Source: Caulobacteraceae bacterium
GTDB taxonomy: Bacteria; Pseudomonadota; Alphaproteobacteria; Caulobacterales; Caulobacteraceae
Assembly: GCA_019695035.1 (NCBI GenBank)
Contig: JAIBAU010000007.1
Location: 50,078 to 114,077 of the forward strand
Length of the DNA stretch: 64,000 nucleotides
Reading direction: 5' to 3'
This document shows positions 53,174-63,677 of this stretch, one piece after another (positions within the stretch are counted from its first letter, which is position 1; each line of letters starts with the position of its first letter). Under the pieces are notes generated by a model. It saw only the letters and a list, made by a program, of their open reading frames with translations. It searched no databases and was not told the origin of the DNA. A program made the position numbers and the translations under genes.

Positions 53174-53246
53174 TGGCGACGCCGGGCCCGTGCGCGCATC
53201 CATGCCCCCTCAAGTCCGACCTCTGGCTCAAAGGGGGCCCAGAATC

Positions 53247-54920
53247 ATGACCGTCGCCATCGGCGAAACCGAAAAGAAGATGGCGGGCGCACCCCTGCTC
53301 GCGGGGATACTGGGCGTGCTCGCCCTGCTGTCCATGTTCGCGGCCGCGGCGACGCCTGATCCGCTGTTCCGCATCCATGCCTATCTGCTGATGGCCGCCT
53401 TCACCCTGGGGGCGGGCGGGATGGTCGTGGGGATTTCGACCGGCGGCTTCCGCGAGACGGACCGCTACATGGACGGGGTCATCCGCGCCGGCGCGGTGGC
53501 CTCGATGTTCTGGGCCATCGTCGGCCTGCTGGTGGGCTGCGTCATCGCGGCCCAGTTGGCGTTTCCGGACATCTTCTACTTCCCGGACTTCGGCTTCCTG
53601 AACTTCGGCCGACTGCGGCCGCTGCATACATCGGGGGTGATCTTCGCCTTCGGCGGCAACGTCCTGATCTGCACCTCCTTCTGGGTCGTGCAGCGCACCT
53701 GCAAGGCGCGGCTCTTCGGGGGCGTGCTGCCCTGGTTCGTCTTCTGGGGCTACCAGCTGTTCATCGTGCTGGCGGCCACCGGCTATCTGCTGGGCATCAC
53801 CCAGTCGAAGGAATACGCCGAGCCCGAGTGGTACATCGACCTCTGGCTGACGGTGGTGTGGGTCGCCTACCTGGTCACTTTCCTGGGCACCATCTGGAAG
53901 CGCCAGGAGAACCACATCTACGTGGCCAACTGGTTCTACCTCGCCTTCATCATCACCATCGCCATCCTGCACCTGGTGAACAATGCGGCCCTGCCGACGG
54001 GCCTGCTGTCGACCAAGAGCTACGTGGTCTGGTCGGGCGTCCAGGACGCGCTGATCCAGTGGTGGTACGGCCACAACGCGGTGGGCTTCTTCCTGACCGC
54101 CGGCTTCCTGGCGATCATGTACTACTTCGTGCCCAAGCGGGCCGAGCGGCCGGTCTATTCCTACCGGCTCTCGATCGTGCACTTCTGGGCGCTGATCTTC
54201 ATCTACATCTGGGCTGGTCCCCACCACCTGCACTACACGGCGCTGCCGCAGTGGGCGCAGACGCTGGGCATGACCTTCTCGGTGATGCTGTGGATGCCGT
54301 CCTGGGGCGGCATGATCAACGGCCTGATGACCCTGCAGGGTGCGTGGGACAAGCTCCGCACCGACCCGGTCATCAAGATGCTGGTCGTCTCCATCGCCTT
54401 CTACGGCATGTCGACCTTCGAAGGTCCCCTGATGTCGGTGCGCGCGGTCAACTCGCTGTCGCATTACACCGACTGGACCATCGGCCACGTGCACTCCGGC
54501 GCGCTGGGCTGGGTCGGCTTCGTCAGCTTCGGCGCTCTCTACATGCTGTTCCCCTGGCTTTGGCGCAAACAGGGCCTCTACTCGCTCAAGCTGGTCGACT
54601 GGCACCTGTGGATCGCGAGCACGGGCCTGGTGCTCTACATCGCCTCGATGTGGGTGTCGGGCATCATGGAAGGCCTGATGTGGCGCGCCTACACGCCCGA
54701 AGGCTTCCTCCAGTACAGCTTCGTCGAAACGGTCAGCGCCAAGCACGTCTCCAACGTGGTGCGCCTGCTGGGCGGCCTGCTCTACCTGACCGGCGCGGGC
54801 ATCATGGCCTTCAATCTCTGGAAGACCGTCCGGATGCCCTCGGTCGCGGCCGGCAATTCGCCCGTCGATGCGCTGCCCGCCCCGAACCCCCTCGCTCCCG
54901 CCACCCTTCCCGCCGAGTAA
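53247..54920 (+). CDS. ccoN: cbb3 cytochrome oxidase subunit I
   Basis: Catalytic subunit of the high-affinity oxygen reductase, 557 residues from ATG 53247 with AAGGGGG upstream. Twelve or more helices; heme and copper ligand histidines lie in [36 protein letters not shown] and [12 protein letters not shown]-terminal two extra helices (residues 18-60) and a C-terminal proline-rich tail ([11 protein letters not shown]) extend the usual core. First gene of the cco operon. Confidence 0.97.
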   Translation: MTVAIGETEKKMAGAPLLAGILGVLALLSMFAAAATPDPLFRIHAYLLMAAFTLGAGGMVVGISTGGFRETDRYMDGVIRAGAVASMFWAIVGLLVGCVIAAQLAFPDIFYFPDFGFLNFGRLRPLHTSGVIFAFGGNVLICTSFWVVQRTCKARLFGGVLPWFVFWGYQLFIVLAATGYLLGITQSKEYAEPEWYIDLWLTVVWVAYLVTFLGTIWKRQENHIYVANWFYLAFIITIAILHLVNNAALPTGLLSTKSYVVWSGVQDALIQWWYGHNAVGFFLTAGFLAIMYYFVPKRAERPVYSYRLSIVHFWALIFIYIWAGPHHLHYTALPQWAQTLGMTFSVMLWMPSWGGMINGLMTLQGAWDKLRTDPVIKMLVVSIAFYGMSTFEGPLMSVRAVNSLSHYTDWTIGHVHSGALGWVGFVSFGALYMLFPWLWRKQGLYSLKLVDWHLWIASTGLVLYIASMWVSGIMEGLMWRAYTPEGFLQYSFVETVSAKHVSNVVRLLGGLLYLTGAGIMAFNLWKTVRMPSVAAGNSPVDALPAPNPLAPATLPAE

Positions 54921-54926
54921 GCAATC

Positions 54927-55661
54927 ATGTGGAAACAACACGGCAAACTCGAGCGCCACTCGCTGCTCCTGCTCATCGCCATCGTCATCACGGTGGCCAT
55001 CGGCGGCATCGTCGAGATCACGCCGCTCTTCTACCTCGAGAGCACGGTCGAGAAGGTCGAGGGCATGCGCCCCTACACCCCGCTCGAACTGGCCGGCCGA
55101 GACATCTACGTCCGGGAGGGTTGCTACGTCTGCCACTCGCAGATGATCCGCCCGCTGCGTGACGAGGTCGAACGCTACGGCCCCTACAGCCTCGCCGCCG
55201 AGAGCATGTACGACCATCCGTTCCAGTGGGGCTCGAAGCGCACCGGACCGGACCTCGCCCGCGTGGGCGGCAAGTACTCCGACGCCTGGCACGTCGACCA
55301 CCTCCGCAACCCGCGCTCGGTGGTTCCGGAAAGCGTGATGCCGCCCTACGGCTTCCTCGCCGAGAAGCCGCTCGACTACCGGCGCATCCAGGACCTGCTG
55401 CGCACCCAGAGGACGCTGGGCGTGCCCTACAGCGCGGCCCAGATCGCCAACGCGACGGCCGACCTCGAGGCGCAGGCCGATCCGTTCGCCTCGGTGACGG
55501 GCCTGCGCGGCCGCTACGGCCAGAAGGTGCTGCAACGCGACTTCGACGGGGATCCCCAGCAGATCACCGAGATGGATGCGCTGGTGGCCTACCTGCAGAT
55601 GCTCGGCACGCTGGTCGACTTCCGCACCTACCAGGCCGAAGCGCCTGCCAACCGCCGGTGA
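54927..55661 (+). CDS. ccoO: cbb3 oxidase monoheme subunit II
   Basis: A 244-residue membrane-anchored cytochrome c. Anchor helix at about 12-33, heme motif [12 protein letters not shown] with CxxCH, axial Met likely in [10 protein letters not shown]. Transfers electrons from CcoP to CcoN. 6 bp after ccoN. Confidence 0.96.
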   Translation: MWKQHGKLERHSLLLLIAIVITVAIGGIVEITPLFYLESTVEKVEGMRPYTPLELAGRDIYVREGCYVCHSQMIRPLRDEVERYGPYSLAAESMYDHPFQWGSKRTGPDLARVGGKYSDAWHVDHLRNPRSVVPESVMPPYGFLAEKPLDYRRIQDLLRTQRTLGVPYSAAQIANATADLEAQADPFASVTGLRGRYGQKVLQRDFDGDPQQITEMDALVAYLQMLGTLVDFRTYQAEAPANRR

Positions 55662-55665
55662 CGCC

Positions 55666-55821
55666 ATGACCTACGAGGACATTGCGACCTTCGCCCAGCA
55701 GGGCGGCACCCTCTTCTTCATGACCGCCTTCCTGGCCGGACTGCTCTACGCGCTCCAGCCCCGGAAGAAGGCCGAATTCGACCGCGCGGCCCGCATGCCG
55801 CTGGACGGGGACGACGACTGA
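55666..55821 (+). CDS. ccoQ: cbb3 oxidase small subunit
   Basis: A 51-residue single-span protein. Helix at about 14-31 (GTLFFMTAFLAGLLYAL), then the family's RKKAEFDRAARMPL and an acidic end GDDD. Protects the oxidase from oxygen damage or helps assembly in other species. Its stop shares one base with the ccoP start. Confidence 0.88.
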   Translation: MTYEDIATFAQQGGTLFFMTAFLAGLLYALQPRKKAEFDRAARMPLDGDDD

Positions 55822-56696
55822 TGTCGGACAAGCAGAAACACAGCGACGAACACACCGGGGTCGACACCACCGGCCACGTCTGGGACGGGATCCGCGAACT
55901 GGACAATCCGCTGCCGCGCTGGTGGCTGTGGGTGTTCTACGCCACCATCGCCTTCGCCGCGGTCTACTGGGTGCTGATGCCGGCCTGGCCCGGGATCAGC
56001 AGCTACACCCACGGCGTCCGCAACCACTCGGACCGCGCGGCGGTCCAGCAGGAGCTGGCCCGGCTGAAGGCCGCTCGCCGCGCCGACGCCGCTCGCCTGA
56101 CCAGCGCCTCGCTGGAGCAGATCGAACGGGATCCGGCGCTGCAGGCCTATGCGCTCGCGGCCGGCGCCTCGACCTTCGGCGACAACTGCGCCACCTGCCA
56201 CGGCGCCGGCGGCGCCGGCGGCAAGGGCTACCCCAACCTGCGCGACGACGCCTGGCTGTGGGGTCACGGCACCCTGGAGGACATCGAGCACACGATCCGC
56301 GTCGGCATTCGCTCCGACCATCCGCAGACCCGCCAGTCGCAGATGCCCGCCTTCGGTCGCGACGGCCTGCTGAACGGCAACCAGATCGTGGACCTGACCC
56401 AGTACGTGGTGGCCTTGTCCGGCCGGCAGGCGAACCGCGGTTCCGTGGCGCGGGCGGCGCCCCTGTTCGCCGAACAGTGCGCCAGCTGTCACGGTGCGGC
56501 GGGCAAGGGCAATCCGGATCTCGGCGCCCCCGACCTGACCGACGGCGACTGGCTCTACGGTTCAAGCCCGGACGCCATCTCGAGCCAGATCGCCAACGGC
56601 CGCGGCGGCGTGATGCCGACCTGGGAAGGCCGCCTCGACGACGAGACGATCAAGGCCATGGCCGTCTACATCCACGCCAACTCCGACGGTCGCTGA
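55821..56696 (+). CDS. ccoP: cbb3 oxidase diheme subunit III
   Basis: A 291-residue diheme cytochrome c with an N-terminal anchor helix at about 35-55 (WWLWVFYATIAFAAVYWVLM). Two heme motifs: CATCHG near 125 and CASCHG near 220, with axial methionines in QMPAFG and VMPTWEG. Receives electrons from soluble or membrane cytochromes and hands them to CcoO. ATG 55821 overlaps the ccoQ stop. Confidence 0.97.
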   Translation: MSDKQKHSDEHTGVDTTGHVWDGIRELDNPLPRWWLWVFYATIAFAAVYWVLMPAWPGISSYTHGVRNHSDRAAVQQELARLKAARRADAARLTSASLEQIERDPALQAYALAAGASTFGDNCATCHGAGGAGGKGYPNLRDDAWLWGHGTLEDIEHTIRVGIRSDHPQTRQSQMPAFGRDGLLNGNQIVDLTQYVVALSGRQANRGSVARAAPLFAEQCASCHGAAGKGNPDLGAPDLTDGDWLYGSSPDAISSQIANGRGGVMPTWEGRLDDETIKAMAVYIHANSDGR

Positions 56697-56709
56697 GGAC
56701 GCCATTCCC

Positions 56710-58227
56710 ATGACCGTGGTCATCGACCGCATCAGTCAGAGTTCGCCGCGGTCCGGTCCGGTCCCGTCGCCCACCGGGTCCCCTTCGGGACCCGGCGCGG
56801 CCGGCGGAGGCGCGCCCCCGCCGCTCTACAAGAAGCGCGTTCCCATCTATCCCAAGCTGGTGCACGGCCCGTGGCGGATGCTGAAGTGGGCGGTCCTGGT
56901 GACCCTGCTTGGCCTCTACTACGTCATTCCCTGGATCCGGTGGGACCGTCCCGGCGACCTGCCGGACCAGGCGGCCATGGTCGATTTCGCCCACGGCCGC
57001 TTCTACTTCTTCGGCCTGCAGCTGTGGGCCCAGGAGGTCTATTACGTCACCGGCCTGATGATCATGGCCGCGCTCGGCCTGTTCCTGGTCAGCTCGCTGT
57101 TCGGGCGCCTGTGGTGCGGCTACACCTGCCCGCAGACCGTGTGGACTGACCTCTACATCGCCGTCGAGCGCCTCTTCGAGGGCGATCGAAACGCGCGCAT
57201 GAAGCTCGACCGGAGCCCGACCAGCTTCGACAAGCTCTGGCGCAAGGGCGGCAAGCACGCCGTGTGGCTGCTGATCGCCCTGGCCACGGGCGGGGCCTGG
57301 TCCCTGTACTTCGCCGACGCGCCGACCCTGTGGCGCGACTTCTGGTCCGGCCGGGCAGAGATCACGGCCTATCTGTCGGTCGGCATCCTGACCTTCACCA
57401 CCTATGTCTTCGCTGGCCACATGCGCGAGCAGGTCTGCACCTACATGTGCCCCTGGCCGCGCATCCAGGGGGCGATGCTGGACGCCCATTCGCTGCAGGT
57501 CACCTATCGCTACGACCGCGGCGAGCCGCGCGGGCCGCACAAGAAGGGCGACACCTGGGAGGGTCGTGGCGATTGCATCGACTGCAACGCCTGCGTGGTC
57601 GCCTGTCCGATGGGCATCGACATCCGCAAGGGATCGCAGCTGGAGTGCATCAACTGCACCCTGTGCATCGACGCCTGTAACGAGATCATGGACAAGGTCG
57701 GCCGCCTCCGCGGCCTGATCGGTTTCGACACGGACGCGGCGGTTTCATGCCGATCGAAGGGGCAGCCGGCCAGCTATCGCTTCCTGCGAGGCCGCACCGC
57801 CTACTACGCGATCGCCCTATTCGTCGTCGGCACGGTGATGCTGACGGGATTGATCACGCGCTCGACCGTGGACCTCAGCGTCATGCGCGACCGCAATCCG
57901 ACCTACGTCCGGCTGAAGGACGGTTCGATCCGCAACGGCTACACCCTGCGCATCTCGAACAAGTCCGCCACCACCCGCACCCTCCAGATCGGCTTCTCCG
58001 GCCCGGCCGACGCCCGCGTCGACGCCGTGGGGGTCGAGGACGGGGGCCCGCTCACCCTCACGGTCGCGCCCGACAAGGTGCGCACCATGCGGGTGTTCGT
58101 CACCGCACCGGCCGCAAGCCAGAGCACCCATTCGCAACCCGCGATCTTCACCCTGACGGACCCCGTGTCGCGCGACGTCGACCGCGTCCACTCCGTCTAC
58201 CTGGGCCCCGGGGAGGAAACCCCATGA
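56710..58227 (+). CDS. ccoG: cbb3 maturation ferredoxin-like membrane protein
   Basis: A 505-residue FixG/CcoG. Membrane helices around residues 55-75, 110-130, 190-215, then two ferredoxin-type clusters: CIDCNACVVACP and CINCTLCIDACN around 290-330. The C-terminal region has a helix and an IgG-like domain. It is a copper-reductase step for cbb3 assembly. N-terminal 40 residues are proline- and glycine-rich. Starts 13 bp after ccoP. Confidence 0.96.
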   Translation: MTVVIDRISQSSPRSGPVPSPTGSPSGPGAAGGGAPPPLYKKRVPIYPKLVHGPWRMLKWAVLVTLLGLYYVIPWIRWDRPGDLPDQAAMVDFAHGRFYFFGLQLWAQEVYYVTGLMIMAALGLFLVSSLFGRLWCGYTCPQTVWTDLYIAVERLFEGDRNARMKLDRSPTSFDKLWRKGGKHAVWLLIALATGGAWSLYFADAPTLWRDFWSGRAEITAYLSVGILTFTTYVFAGHMREQVCTYMCPWPRIQGAMLDAHSLQVTYRYDRGEPRGPHKKGDTWEGRGDCIDCNACVVACPMGIDIRKGSQLECINCTLCIDACNEIMDKVGRLRGLIGFDTDAAVSCRSKGQPASYRFLRGRTAYYAIALFVVGTVMLTGLITRSTVDLSVMRDRNPTYVRLKDGSIRNGYTLRISNKSATTRTLQIGFSGPADARVDAVGVEDGGPLTLTVAPDKVRTMRVFVTAPAASQSTHSQPAIFTLTDPVSRDVDRVHSVYLGPGEETP

Positions 58228-58715
58228 CGCCGTCCGCCGTTCGCATCGCACGACCGCTCACCGGCCGCCACGTCCTCATCGGCGTGGTCGGCTTCTTCGC
58301 TGTGGTTGTCGGGCTCGACAGCCTGTTCACCGTCTGGGCCGTGCAGACCTTCCCCGGCGAGGTGTCGCCTCACGCCTACGAAGACGGCCTGGCCTACAAC
58401 CGCGCCATCGCCGCGCGCCGCACCCAGGCCCGCCTCGGCTGGCGGGCGCGGGTGACCCAGGCGGGCCGTCCCGGCGCGATCGTCGCCGCCTTCGAGGACG
58501 CCGCCGGCCGGCCGCTGGAGGGGCTGGCGGTGAAGGCCGCGTTCACACGGCCCGCCACCGAGGCGGGCGCCCGGGTGATCACCCTGAAGCCCGACGCCGC
58601 CGGCGCCTACGCGGGGACCGCCGCGCTGGGCGGAGGCGCCTGGGACCTGACCCTGACCGCCACCGACCGCCAGGGTCGTCGCTTCGAAGCGCAGAGGCGA
58701 CTGGTATGGCGCTGA
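58224..58715 (+). CDS. ccoH: FixH/CcoH assembly protein
   Basis: A 163-residue protein from ATG 58224, overlapping the ccoG stop by 4 nt. N-terminal helix about 19-40, then a FixH periplasmic domain with a GLAYNRAIAARRTQARLGW segment and a beta-sandwich ending WDLTLTATDRQGRRFEAQR. Needed for stable assembly of the cbb3 oxidase. Overlaps ccoI by 10 nt. Confidence 0.93.
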   Translation: MTPSAVRIARPLTGRHVLIGVVGFFAVVVGLDSLFTVWAVQTFPGEVSPHAYEDGLAYNRAIAARRTQARLGWRARVTQAGRPGAIVAAFEDAAGRPLEGLAVKAAFTRPATEAGARVITLKPDAAGAYAGTAALGGGAWDLTLTATDRQGRRFEAQRRLVWR

Positions 58716-60853
58716 GCGAGACCTGGGACGCGGCGCCGGTCGAGGCTTCGGCGGCGCAGGACCGCGTCGAGCTGCTGGTCGGCGGGGCCCGGTGCGCCGG
58801 CTGCATCCAGAAGATCGAGAGCGCGGTCCGCGCCCGCGCGGGGGTGACTTCGGCGCGCCTGAACCTGACCACCGGCAAGCTGTCCGTGGTCCGGCGACGA
58901 GGGGGTCCGGACACCAGCGAGCTCATCGCCCTGTTGGTCGCGATGGGCTACCGCGCCGCCCTGTTCGACCCGGGCGAGGCGCTTGCGGAGGACAATCGTG
59001 AGGGCCGACGGCTGGCCAAGGCGCTGGGCGTCGCCGCCTTCGGGGCCATGAACGTGATGATGTTCACCGTTCCGGTCTGGGCCGGGGCCGACATGGGCGT
59101 AGGGGTGCGCACCTTCCTCTACTGGGCCGCCGCGATCGTCGCCACGCCGTGCGCCCTCTACGCCGGCATGCCCTTCTTCGAAAGCGCGTGGCGTTCGCTG
59201 CGCCGGGGTCGCGCCAACATGGACGTGCCGATCACCATCGGCGTGCTGCTGACCCTGGCGGTCAGCTTCAGCGAGACGCTGCTGCGCGGGCGCGAGGCCT
59301 ATTTCGACGCGGCGGTGTCGCTGCTCTTCCTGCTGCTGGTGGGCCGCTACCTGGATCACCAGCTTCGGGCCCGCGCCCGCTCGGCCGCGCGCAGCGTGCT
59401 GGCGCTCCAGGCCCCCACCGCTTCCGTGCTCGATGAGGCCGGCGCGGTGCGGCGCATTCCCACCGGCCAGGTGCGGGCGGGCGACCTGCTGGCCGTCGCC
59501 GCCGGCGAGCGCGTGCCTGTCGACGGCGTGGTCGAGCAGGGCGCCTCGGAGCTGGACCTGTCGCTGGTCACCGGCGAGACCCTGCCGGCGCGCGCCGCGG
59601 TCGGCCGCGCCGTTCCCGCGGGCGCCTCAAACCTGACCGGCCAGCTCATGATCCGCGCCAGCGCGCCGGCCGAGAACTCGACCCTCGCGGCCATCGCCCG
59701 CCTGATGGAGGCCGGCGCCCAGTCCCGCTCGCGCTACGTGCAGCTCGCCGAGAAGGCGGCCGCCGTCTACGTGCCGGTGGTGCACGCTGCGGCGCTGCTG
59801 ACCGCGATCGGCTGGCTGGTCGCGGGCGAGGACATCCGCACCGCCATCCTGCGCGCGGCCGCCGTGCTGATCATCACCTGCCCCTGCGCTCTGGGCCTGG
59901 CGGTGCCCGCCGTCCAGATCGTCGCCTGCGGGCGGCTGTTCCGCCGCGGGGTGCTGGTCAAGTCCGGCGCCGCGCTCGAGCGCCTGGCCGAGGCGACCCA
60001 CGTGGTGTTCGACAAGACCGGCGTGCTGACGGCGGGCAAGCCGGTGCTGGTCGGGGGCTCAGCCGACCTCGCGGCGCTGGCCGCCCCCCTGGCCCGCGCC
60101 TCCCGCCATCCGCTCGCCCGCGCCCTCGCCGAGGCGGCGGGCGAGGGTCCCCTGGCCGAAGAGGTGACCGAGACGGCGGGTTTCGGCGTCGAAGGGATGA
60201 TCGGCGGACGCCGCGCGCGGCTGGGCCGGGCCGACTGGGTCGGCGCGCCGACGGGGGGCGGCGAGACCGAGCTCTGGTTCGGCTTCGAGGGCGAGACCAA
60301 GATCCGCTTCCGATTCGTCGACGAGGTCCGGCCCGAGGCGGCCGCCGTGGTGGCGGCGCTGAAGGCCCGCGGCCTGACCGTCGAGGTGCTCTCGGGCGAC
60401 GCGGCGGGGCCGGTGCGCGCCTGCGCCGACCAGCTCGGCCTCGACGCCTGGCGCTCCGGCATGACGCCCATGGACAAGGCCGCGGCGCTGGACGCCCTGG
60501 CGGCCGCCGGCCGGCGCGTGCTGATGGTCGGTGACGGCCTCAACGACGCCGGCGCCCTGGCCAAGGCGCACGCCAGCATGGCCCCCGGCTCGGCCGCCGA
60601 AGCCAGCCAGATCGCCTCGGACCTGGTGTTCGAGCACGGCCTCGACGCCGTGCCCGAAGCGCTGGAGGTCGCGCGCCAGGCGCGGGCCCGCGCGCTGGAG
60701 AACTTCACCCTTTCGGCGGCCTACAACCTGGTCGCGGCGCCGGTCGCCATCCTGGGGCTCGCCAGTCCCTTCGTCGCCGCCATCGCCATGAGCGCCTCGT
60801 CGCTGGTCGTGACCCTGAACGCCCTGCGGCTGCAGTTCTCGAGGATCGCCTGA
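58706..60853 (+). CDS. ccoI: Copper P-type ATPase for cbb3 assembly
   Basis: A 715-residue CPx-type ATPase. N-terminal metal domain has CAGC at 30-33 (GARCAGCIQ). Membrane ion site CPC at 392-394, phosphorylation Asp436 in DKTGVLTAGKP, hinge GDGLNDAGAL near 610. The class delivers copper to the periplasm for the oxidase, not general copper efflux; the cco neighbours fix the role. Stop shares one base with the ccoS start. Confidence 0.96.
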   Translation: MALSETWDAAPVEASAAQDRVELLVGGARCAGCIQKIESAVRARAGVTSARLNLTTGKLSVVRRRGGPDTSELIALLVAMGYRAALFDPGEALAEDNREGRRLAKALGVAAFGAMNVMMFTVPVWAGADMGVGVRTFLYWAAAIVATPCALYAGMPFFESAWRSLRRGRANMDVPITIGVLLTLAVSFSETLLRGREAYFDAAVSLLFLLLVGRYLDHQLRARARSAARSVLALQAPTASVLDEAGAVRRIPTGQVRAGDLLAVAAGERVPVDGVVEQGASELDLSLVTGETLPARAAVGRAVPAGASNLTGQLMIRASAPAENSTLAAIARLMEAGAQSRSRYVQLAEKAAAVYVPVVHAAALLTAIGWLVAGEDIRTAILRAAAVLIITCPCALGLAVPAVQIVACGRLFRRGVLVKSGAALERLAEATHVVFDKTGVLTAGKPVLVGGSADLAALAAPLARASRHPLARALAEAAGEGPLAEEVTETAGFGVEGMIGGRRARLGRADWVGAPTGGGETELWFGFEGETKIRFRFVDEVRPEAAAVVAALKARGLTVEVLSGDAAGPVRACADQLGLDAWRSGMTPMDKAAALDALAAAGRRVLMVGDGLNDAGALAKAHASMAPGSAAEASQIASDLVFEHGLDAVPEALEVARQARARALENFTLSAAYNLVAAPVAILGLASPFVAAIAMSASSLVVTLNALRLQFSRIA

Positions 60854-61032
60854 TGTCGGCCCTGATCTGGCTCGCGCCGGCGTCGGTCCTGCTGGGCCTT
60901 TTGGGCCTGGCCGCCTTCGCCTGGACCTTCTCGGCGAACCAGTACGACGACCCCCAGGGCGACGCCGCCCGCATCCTGCTGGACGACGACGACGGGCCGC
61001 CGCCGCCGGAGGAGGGGCGCGATGTCGGCTGA
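60853..61032 (+). CDS. ccoS: cbb3 maturation protein CcoS
   Basis: A 59-residue protein from ATG 60853. One helix at about 4-27, then the CcoS motif FSANQYDDPQGDAARIL, followed by an unusually acidic and proline-rich tail (DDDDGPPPPEEGRDVG). Overlaps ccoI by one base and the next receiver gene by 11 nt. Completes ccoGHIS. Confidence 0.9.
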   Translation: MSALIWLAPASVLLGLLGLAAFAWTFSANQYDDPQGDAARILLDDDDGPPPPEEGRDVG

Positions 61033-61390
61033 GCAGCCCTGCATCCTGCTGGTCGAGGACGACGCCGCCCTGGTCGACGCCCTCAGCTTCGCCTTCGGTC
61101 TCGAGGGGTTTCGGGTGCGCGCCTACTTCATGCCGCAGAGCCTGCTCGACGCAGCGGTTCCGGCCGACGCGGATTGCCTGGTGGTCGACTACAACCTGCC
61201 GGGCATGGACGGCCTGTCGCTCGTCGACCGGCTGCGCGAGCGGGGCGTGGCGCTGCCGGCGATCCTCGTCACCACCCAGCCGACCGCCCAGCTGCGCCGC
61301 GACGCCGCGGCCCGCGAGGTGACGATCATCGAAAAGCCGCTGCTGACCGACGACCTGCTGCGTCAGGTCCGCTCGGTGGCGCCCGGCTGA
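61022..61390 (+). CDS. Single-domain response regulator receiver
   Basis: A 122-residue receiver without output domain, from ATG 61022 overlapping ccoS by 11 nt. All key residues are kept: EDD at 12-14, phospho-acceptor Asp56 (VVDYNLPGMDG), a Thr in LVTTQ and Lys in IIEKPLLT. Converges with fixJ, 1 bp between stops. Co-transcribed with the oxidase genes and facing fixLJ, it may be a phosphate sink or FixT-like feedback partner of FixL; that is inference. Confidence 0.85.
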   Translation: MSAEQPCILLVEDDAALVDALSFAFGLEGFRVRAYFMPQSLLDAAVPADADCLVVDYNLPGMDGLSLVDRLRERGVALPAILVTTQPTAQLRRDAAAREVTIIEKPLLTDDLLRQVRSVAPG

Positions 61391-61391
61391 T

Positions 61392-62003
61392 TCAGCGCGG
61401 CCCCGCCAGCACCGTCATGCGCACCAGTTCGGACAGGCTGCGCGCCTCCATCTTGGTCATGACGTTGGCGCGATAGACCTCGACCGTCCTGGGGCTGATG
61501 CCCAGGTCGTAGGCGATGACCTTGTTGGCGTGGCCGGCCACCAGGCCGTCCAGCACCTCGCGCTCGCGGGGGGAGAGGGCTTCCAGGCGCTGGCGCACGG
61601 CCGCCTGGTCGGCATCCTCGGCGTTCGACTGAGAGCCGATCTCGAGCGCCCGACGGACCGCCGCCAGCAGATCCTCGTCGTCGAACGGCTTCTCGAGGAA
61701 GTCCACCACGCCCGCGCGCATGGCGTCGATGGCCAGGGGCACGTCGGCGTGGCCGGTGATGACGATCACCGGGTGCGGCGCGTGCGCCGCCTTCAGGCGC
61801 CGCACCAGCTCGATGCCGCTCATCTCGGGCATGCGCACGTCGGTGACCACGCAGCCCGGCTCGAGACCCGGCAGGGCCGCCAGCAGTTCGAGCGCGGACT
61901 CGTAGGTTCGCGAGGCCAGGTCCGCCGTCTCCAGCGAGAAGGCCACGGAGTCCCGCACCGCCGCGTCGTCGTCCACGACATGCACAACCGGATCAGTCGT
62001 CAT
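61392..62003 (-). CDS. fixJ: Two-component response regulator FixJ
   Basis: A 203-residue NarL-type regulator. Receiver with DDD at 11-13, Asp55 ([12 protein letters not shown]), and [11 protein letters not shown]; LuxR-type helix-turn-helix with [15 protein letters not shown] and [25 protein letters not shown]. Phosphorylated by FixL under low oxygen, activates fixK and here perhaps ccoN. Overlaps the fixL coding region by 11 nt. Confidence 0.94.
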   Translation of the reverse strand: MTTDPVVHVVDDDAAVRDSVAFSLETADLASRTYESALELLAALPGLEPGCVVTDVRMPEMSGIELVRRLKAAHAPHPVIVITGHADVPLAIDAMRAGVVDFLEKPFDDEDLLAAVRRALEIGSQSNAEDADQAAVRQRLEALSPREREVLDGLVAGHANKVIAYDLGISPRTVEVYRANVMTKMEARSLSELVRMTVLAGPR

Positions 62004-63504
62004 CGGCCAGCTCCATACTGTCCACGGCCTTCAGCGTGAAGCGGAAGATGGTGCCGCCGCGAGGGTTGGCCTCGACCCAGATGCGGCCGCCATGCGCCTC
62101 GATGATGGTGCGCGAAATCGACAGGCCCACGCCCATGCCTGTGCGCTTTGTGGTCACGAAGGGCTGGAACAGCTGGCTGGCGATCTCCGCGCTGATGCCC
62201 GAGCCGGTGTCCGTCACGGACACCAGCGCCATGCTTTCCGGGGCCGGGTCGATGGCGATCTCGAGCAGGCGCGAAGGCGCGCCTTCCATGGCCTCGATGG
62301 CGTTGCGGATCAGGTTCAGCACCACCTGTTGTATCTGCACCTTGTCGGCCAGCACGAGGTCGATGTCCGCGTCGAAGGCGAAGCGGACCCGCACGCCATG
62401 CTCCTTGGCCCCGACCAGAGCCAGTGCGGCGGCCTCCTCCACGAGCTTGGGCAGGCTCTCGACGCGCCGTTCGGTCTCGCCGCGGGCCACGAAGTCGCGC
62501 AGCCGGCGGATGATCTCGCCGGCCCGCAGCGCCTGTTCGGCGGCCTTGTCCATGGCCTCCCCGACCCGCTGCACGGGCGGCGGGTCGTTCCTGAGCAGCC
62601 GGCTCGAGCCCTTCAGGTAGTTCGCGATGGCCGACAGCGGCTGGTTCAGTTCGTGGGCGAGGGCCGAGGCCATCTCGCCCATGGCGGTCAGCCGCGAGAT
62701 GTGAACCAGCTCGGACTGCAGCTCCTGCAGCCGCGCTTCCGTCTCCTGCCGTTCGGAGAGGTCCCGCACGAAGCCCGTGAAATAGCGTTGCCCGCCGGAG
62801 TTCATCTCCCCGACCGCAAGCTCCATGGGGAAGGTGGACCCGTCGCGCCGCTCGCCCACCACCACTCGCCCGATGCCGATGATGCGCCGCTCGCCCGTCT
62901 CGAGATAGCGCTCCATGTAATGGTCGTGGGCCGCCCGGTAGGGCTCGGGCATCAGCGCGCTGACGTTCTGTCCGATGATCGCCGCGGCCGGCCAGCCGAA
63001 GAGGCGCTCCGCCGCCGGGCTGAACGAACGCACCAGGCCGCGGTCGTCGATGACGACCATGGCGTCGGGCACCGTATCCAGGATGGATTGAAGGTGCGCC
63101 TCGCGGGCCCTCAGGCTGGCGGTGGTGGCGAGGTTGCGGATTCGCGTTCGCTGGAACAGTTCGCCGCCCACGCTCAGCATGGCGCCGATGAGCATGAAGA
63201 GCAGGGCGGTGGCGAGCTCCGCCGTGCCGATGGCGAAGGTGCGCGAAAGGATGAACACCCCGCCGCCGGCCCCCAGCACCGTGGCTACGGCGCCTGAAAA
63301 GGCCCCGCCGGCTGCGGCGGAGGCGATGACGCAGGGGATGAAGAAGAGGAAGGCGCCCTGACCGTCCAGGCGCGGCGCGATCAGCAGTCCGATGGCGAAA
63401 CAGATGCCGCTTCCGACGACGGCCGCCAAGGGGCCGGCCCAGCGGCGATCGCCGTCCGGCCAGAGGCCGCCGAGGCCTTGCGCCTGCGGAACCAGTGGGT
63501 CCAA
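61993..63504 (-). CDS. fixL: Oxygen-sensing histidine kinase FixL
   Basis: A 503-residue kinase: about four membrane helices (24-112), a PAS domain (about 135-250) and HisKA/HATPase. The PAS keeps the heme-iron histidine, His193 in [13 protein letters not shown], and the neighbouring [18 protein letters not shown] with the conserved arginines of rhizobial FixL. Kinase His284 is in [13 protein letters not shown]; later motifs [16 protein letters not shown], and GMGVGLSI. Being membrane-bound with a single PAS, it is like Sinorhizobium FixL. Start ATG 63504 of the visible alternatives is the one with no better ribosome site; some uncertainty. Confidence 0.93.
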   Translation of the reverse strand: MDPLVPQAQGLGGLWPDGDRRWAGPLAAVVGSGICFAIGLLIAPRLDGQGAFLFFIPCVIASAAAGGAFSGAVATVLGAGGGVFILSRTFAIGTAELATALLFMLIGAMLSVGGELFQRTRIRNLATTASLRAREAHLQSILDTVPDAMVVIDDRGLVRSFSPAAERLFGWPAAAIIGQNVSALMPEPYRAAHDHYMERYLETGERRIIGIGRVVVGERRDGSTFPMELAVGEMNSGGQRYFTGFVRDLSERQETEARLQELQSELVHISRLTAMGEMASALAHELNQPLSAIANYLKGSSRLLRNDPPPVQRVGEAMDKAAEQALRAGEIIRRLRDFVARGETERRVESLPKLVEEAAALALVGAKEHGVRVRFAFDADIDLVLADKVQIQQVVLNLIRNAIEAMEGAPSRLLEIAIDPAPESMALVSVTDTGSGISAEIASQLFQPFVTTKRTGMGVGLSISRTIIEAHGGRIWVEANPRGGTIFRFTLKAVDSMELADDD

Positions 63505-63677
63505 CCCAGCCTCCCATCCGCAGCCCCCGAGTCGGCCCCTGGGCTGCGATCCGGGAGCCTATCGGGCTTGTCCCCGCGGCGATAGCCGGGCGGGGGGAAA
63601 TGGACATTCCACGCGGCTGGAGTGAGGCGACGGGAACCAGTCCGGCGCGCCGCGGCTTTCCTCTCCGGCGCCGCAGG

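Noticed and set aside
53169..55667. Long open frame (over 800 codons) on the minus strand across ccoN and ccoO
   Set aside because: It is a high-GC shadow of the oxidase genes; its translation is His/Arg/Asp/Gly-rich with no motif, whereas the plus strand encodes CcoN and CcoO.
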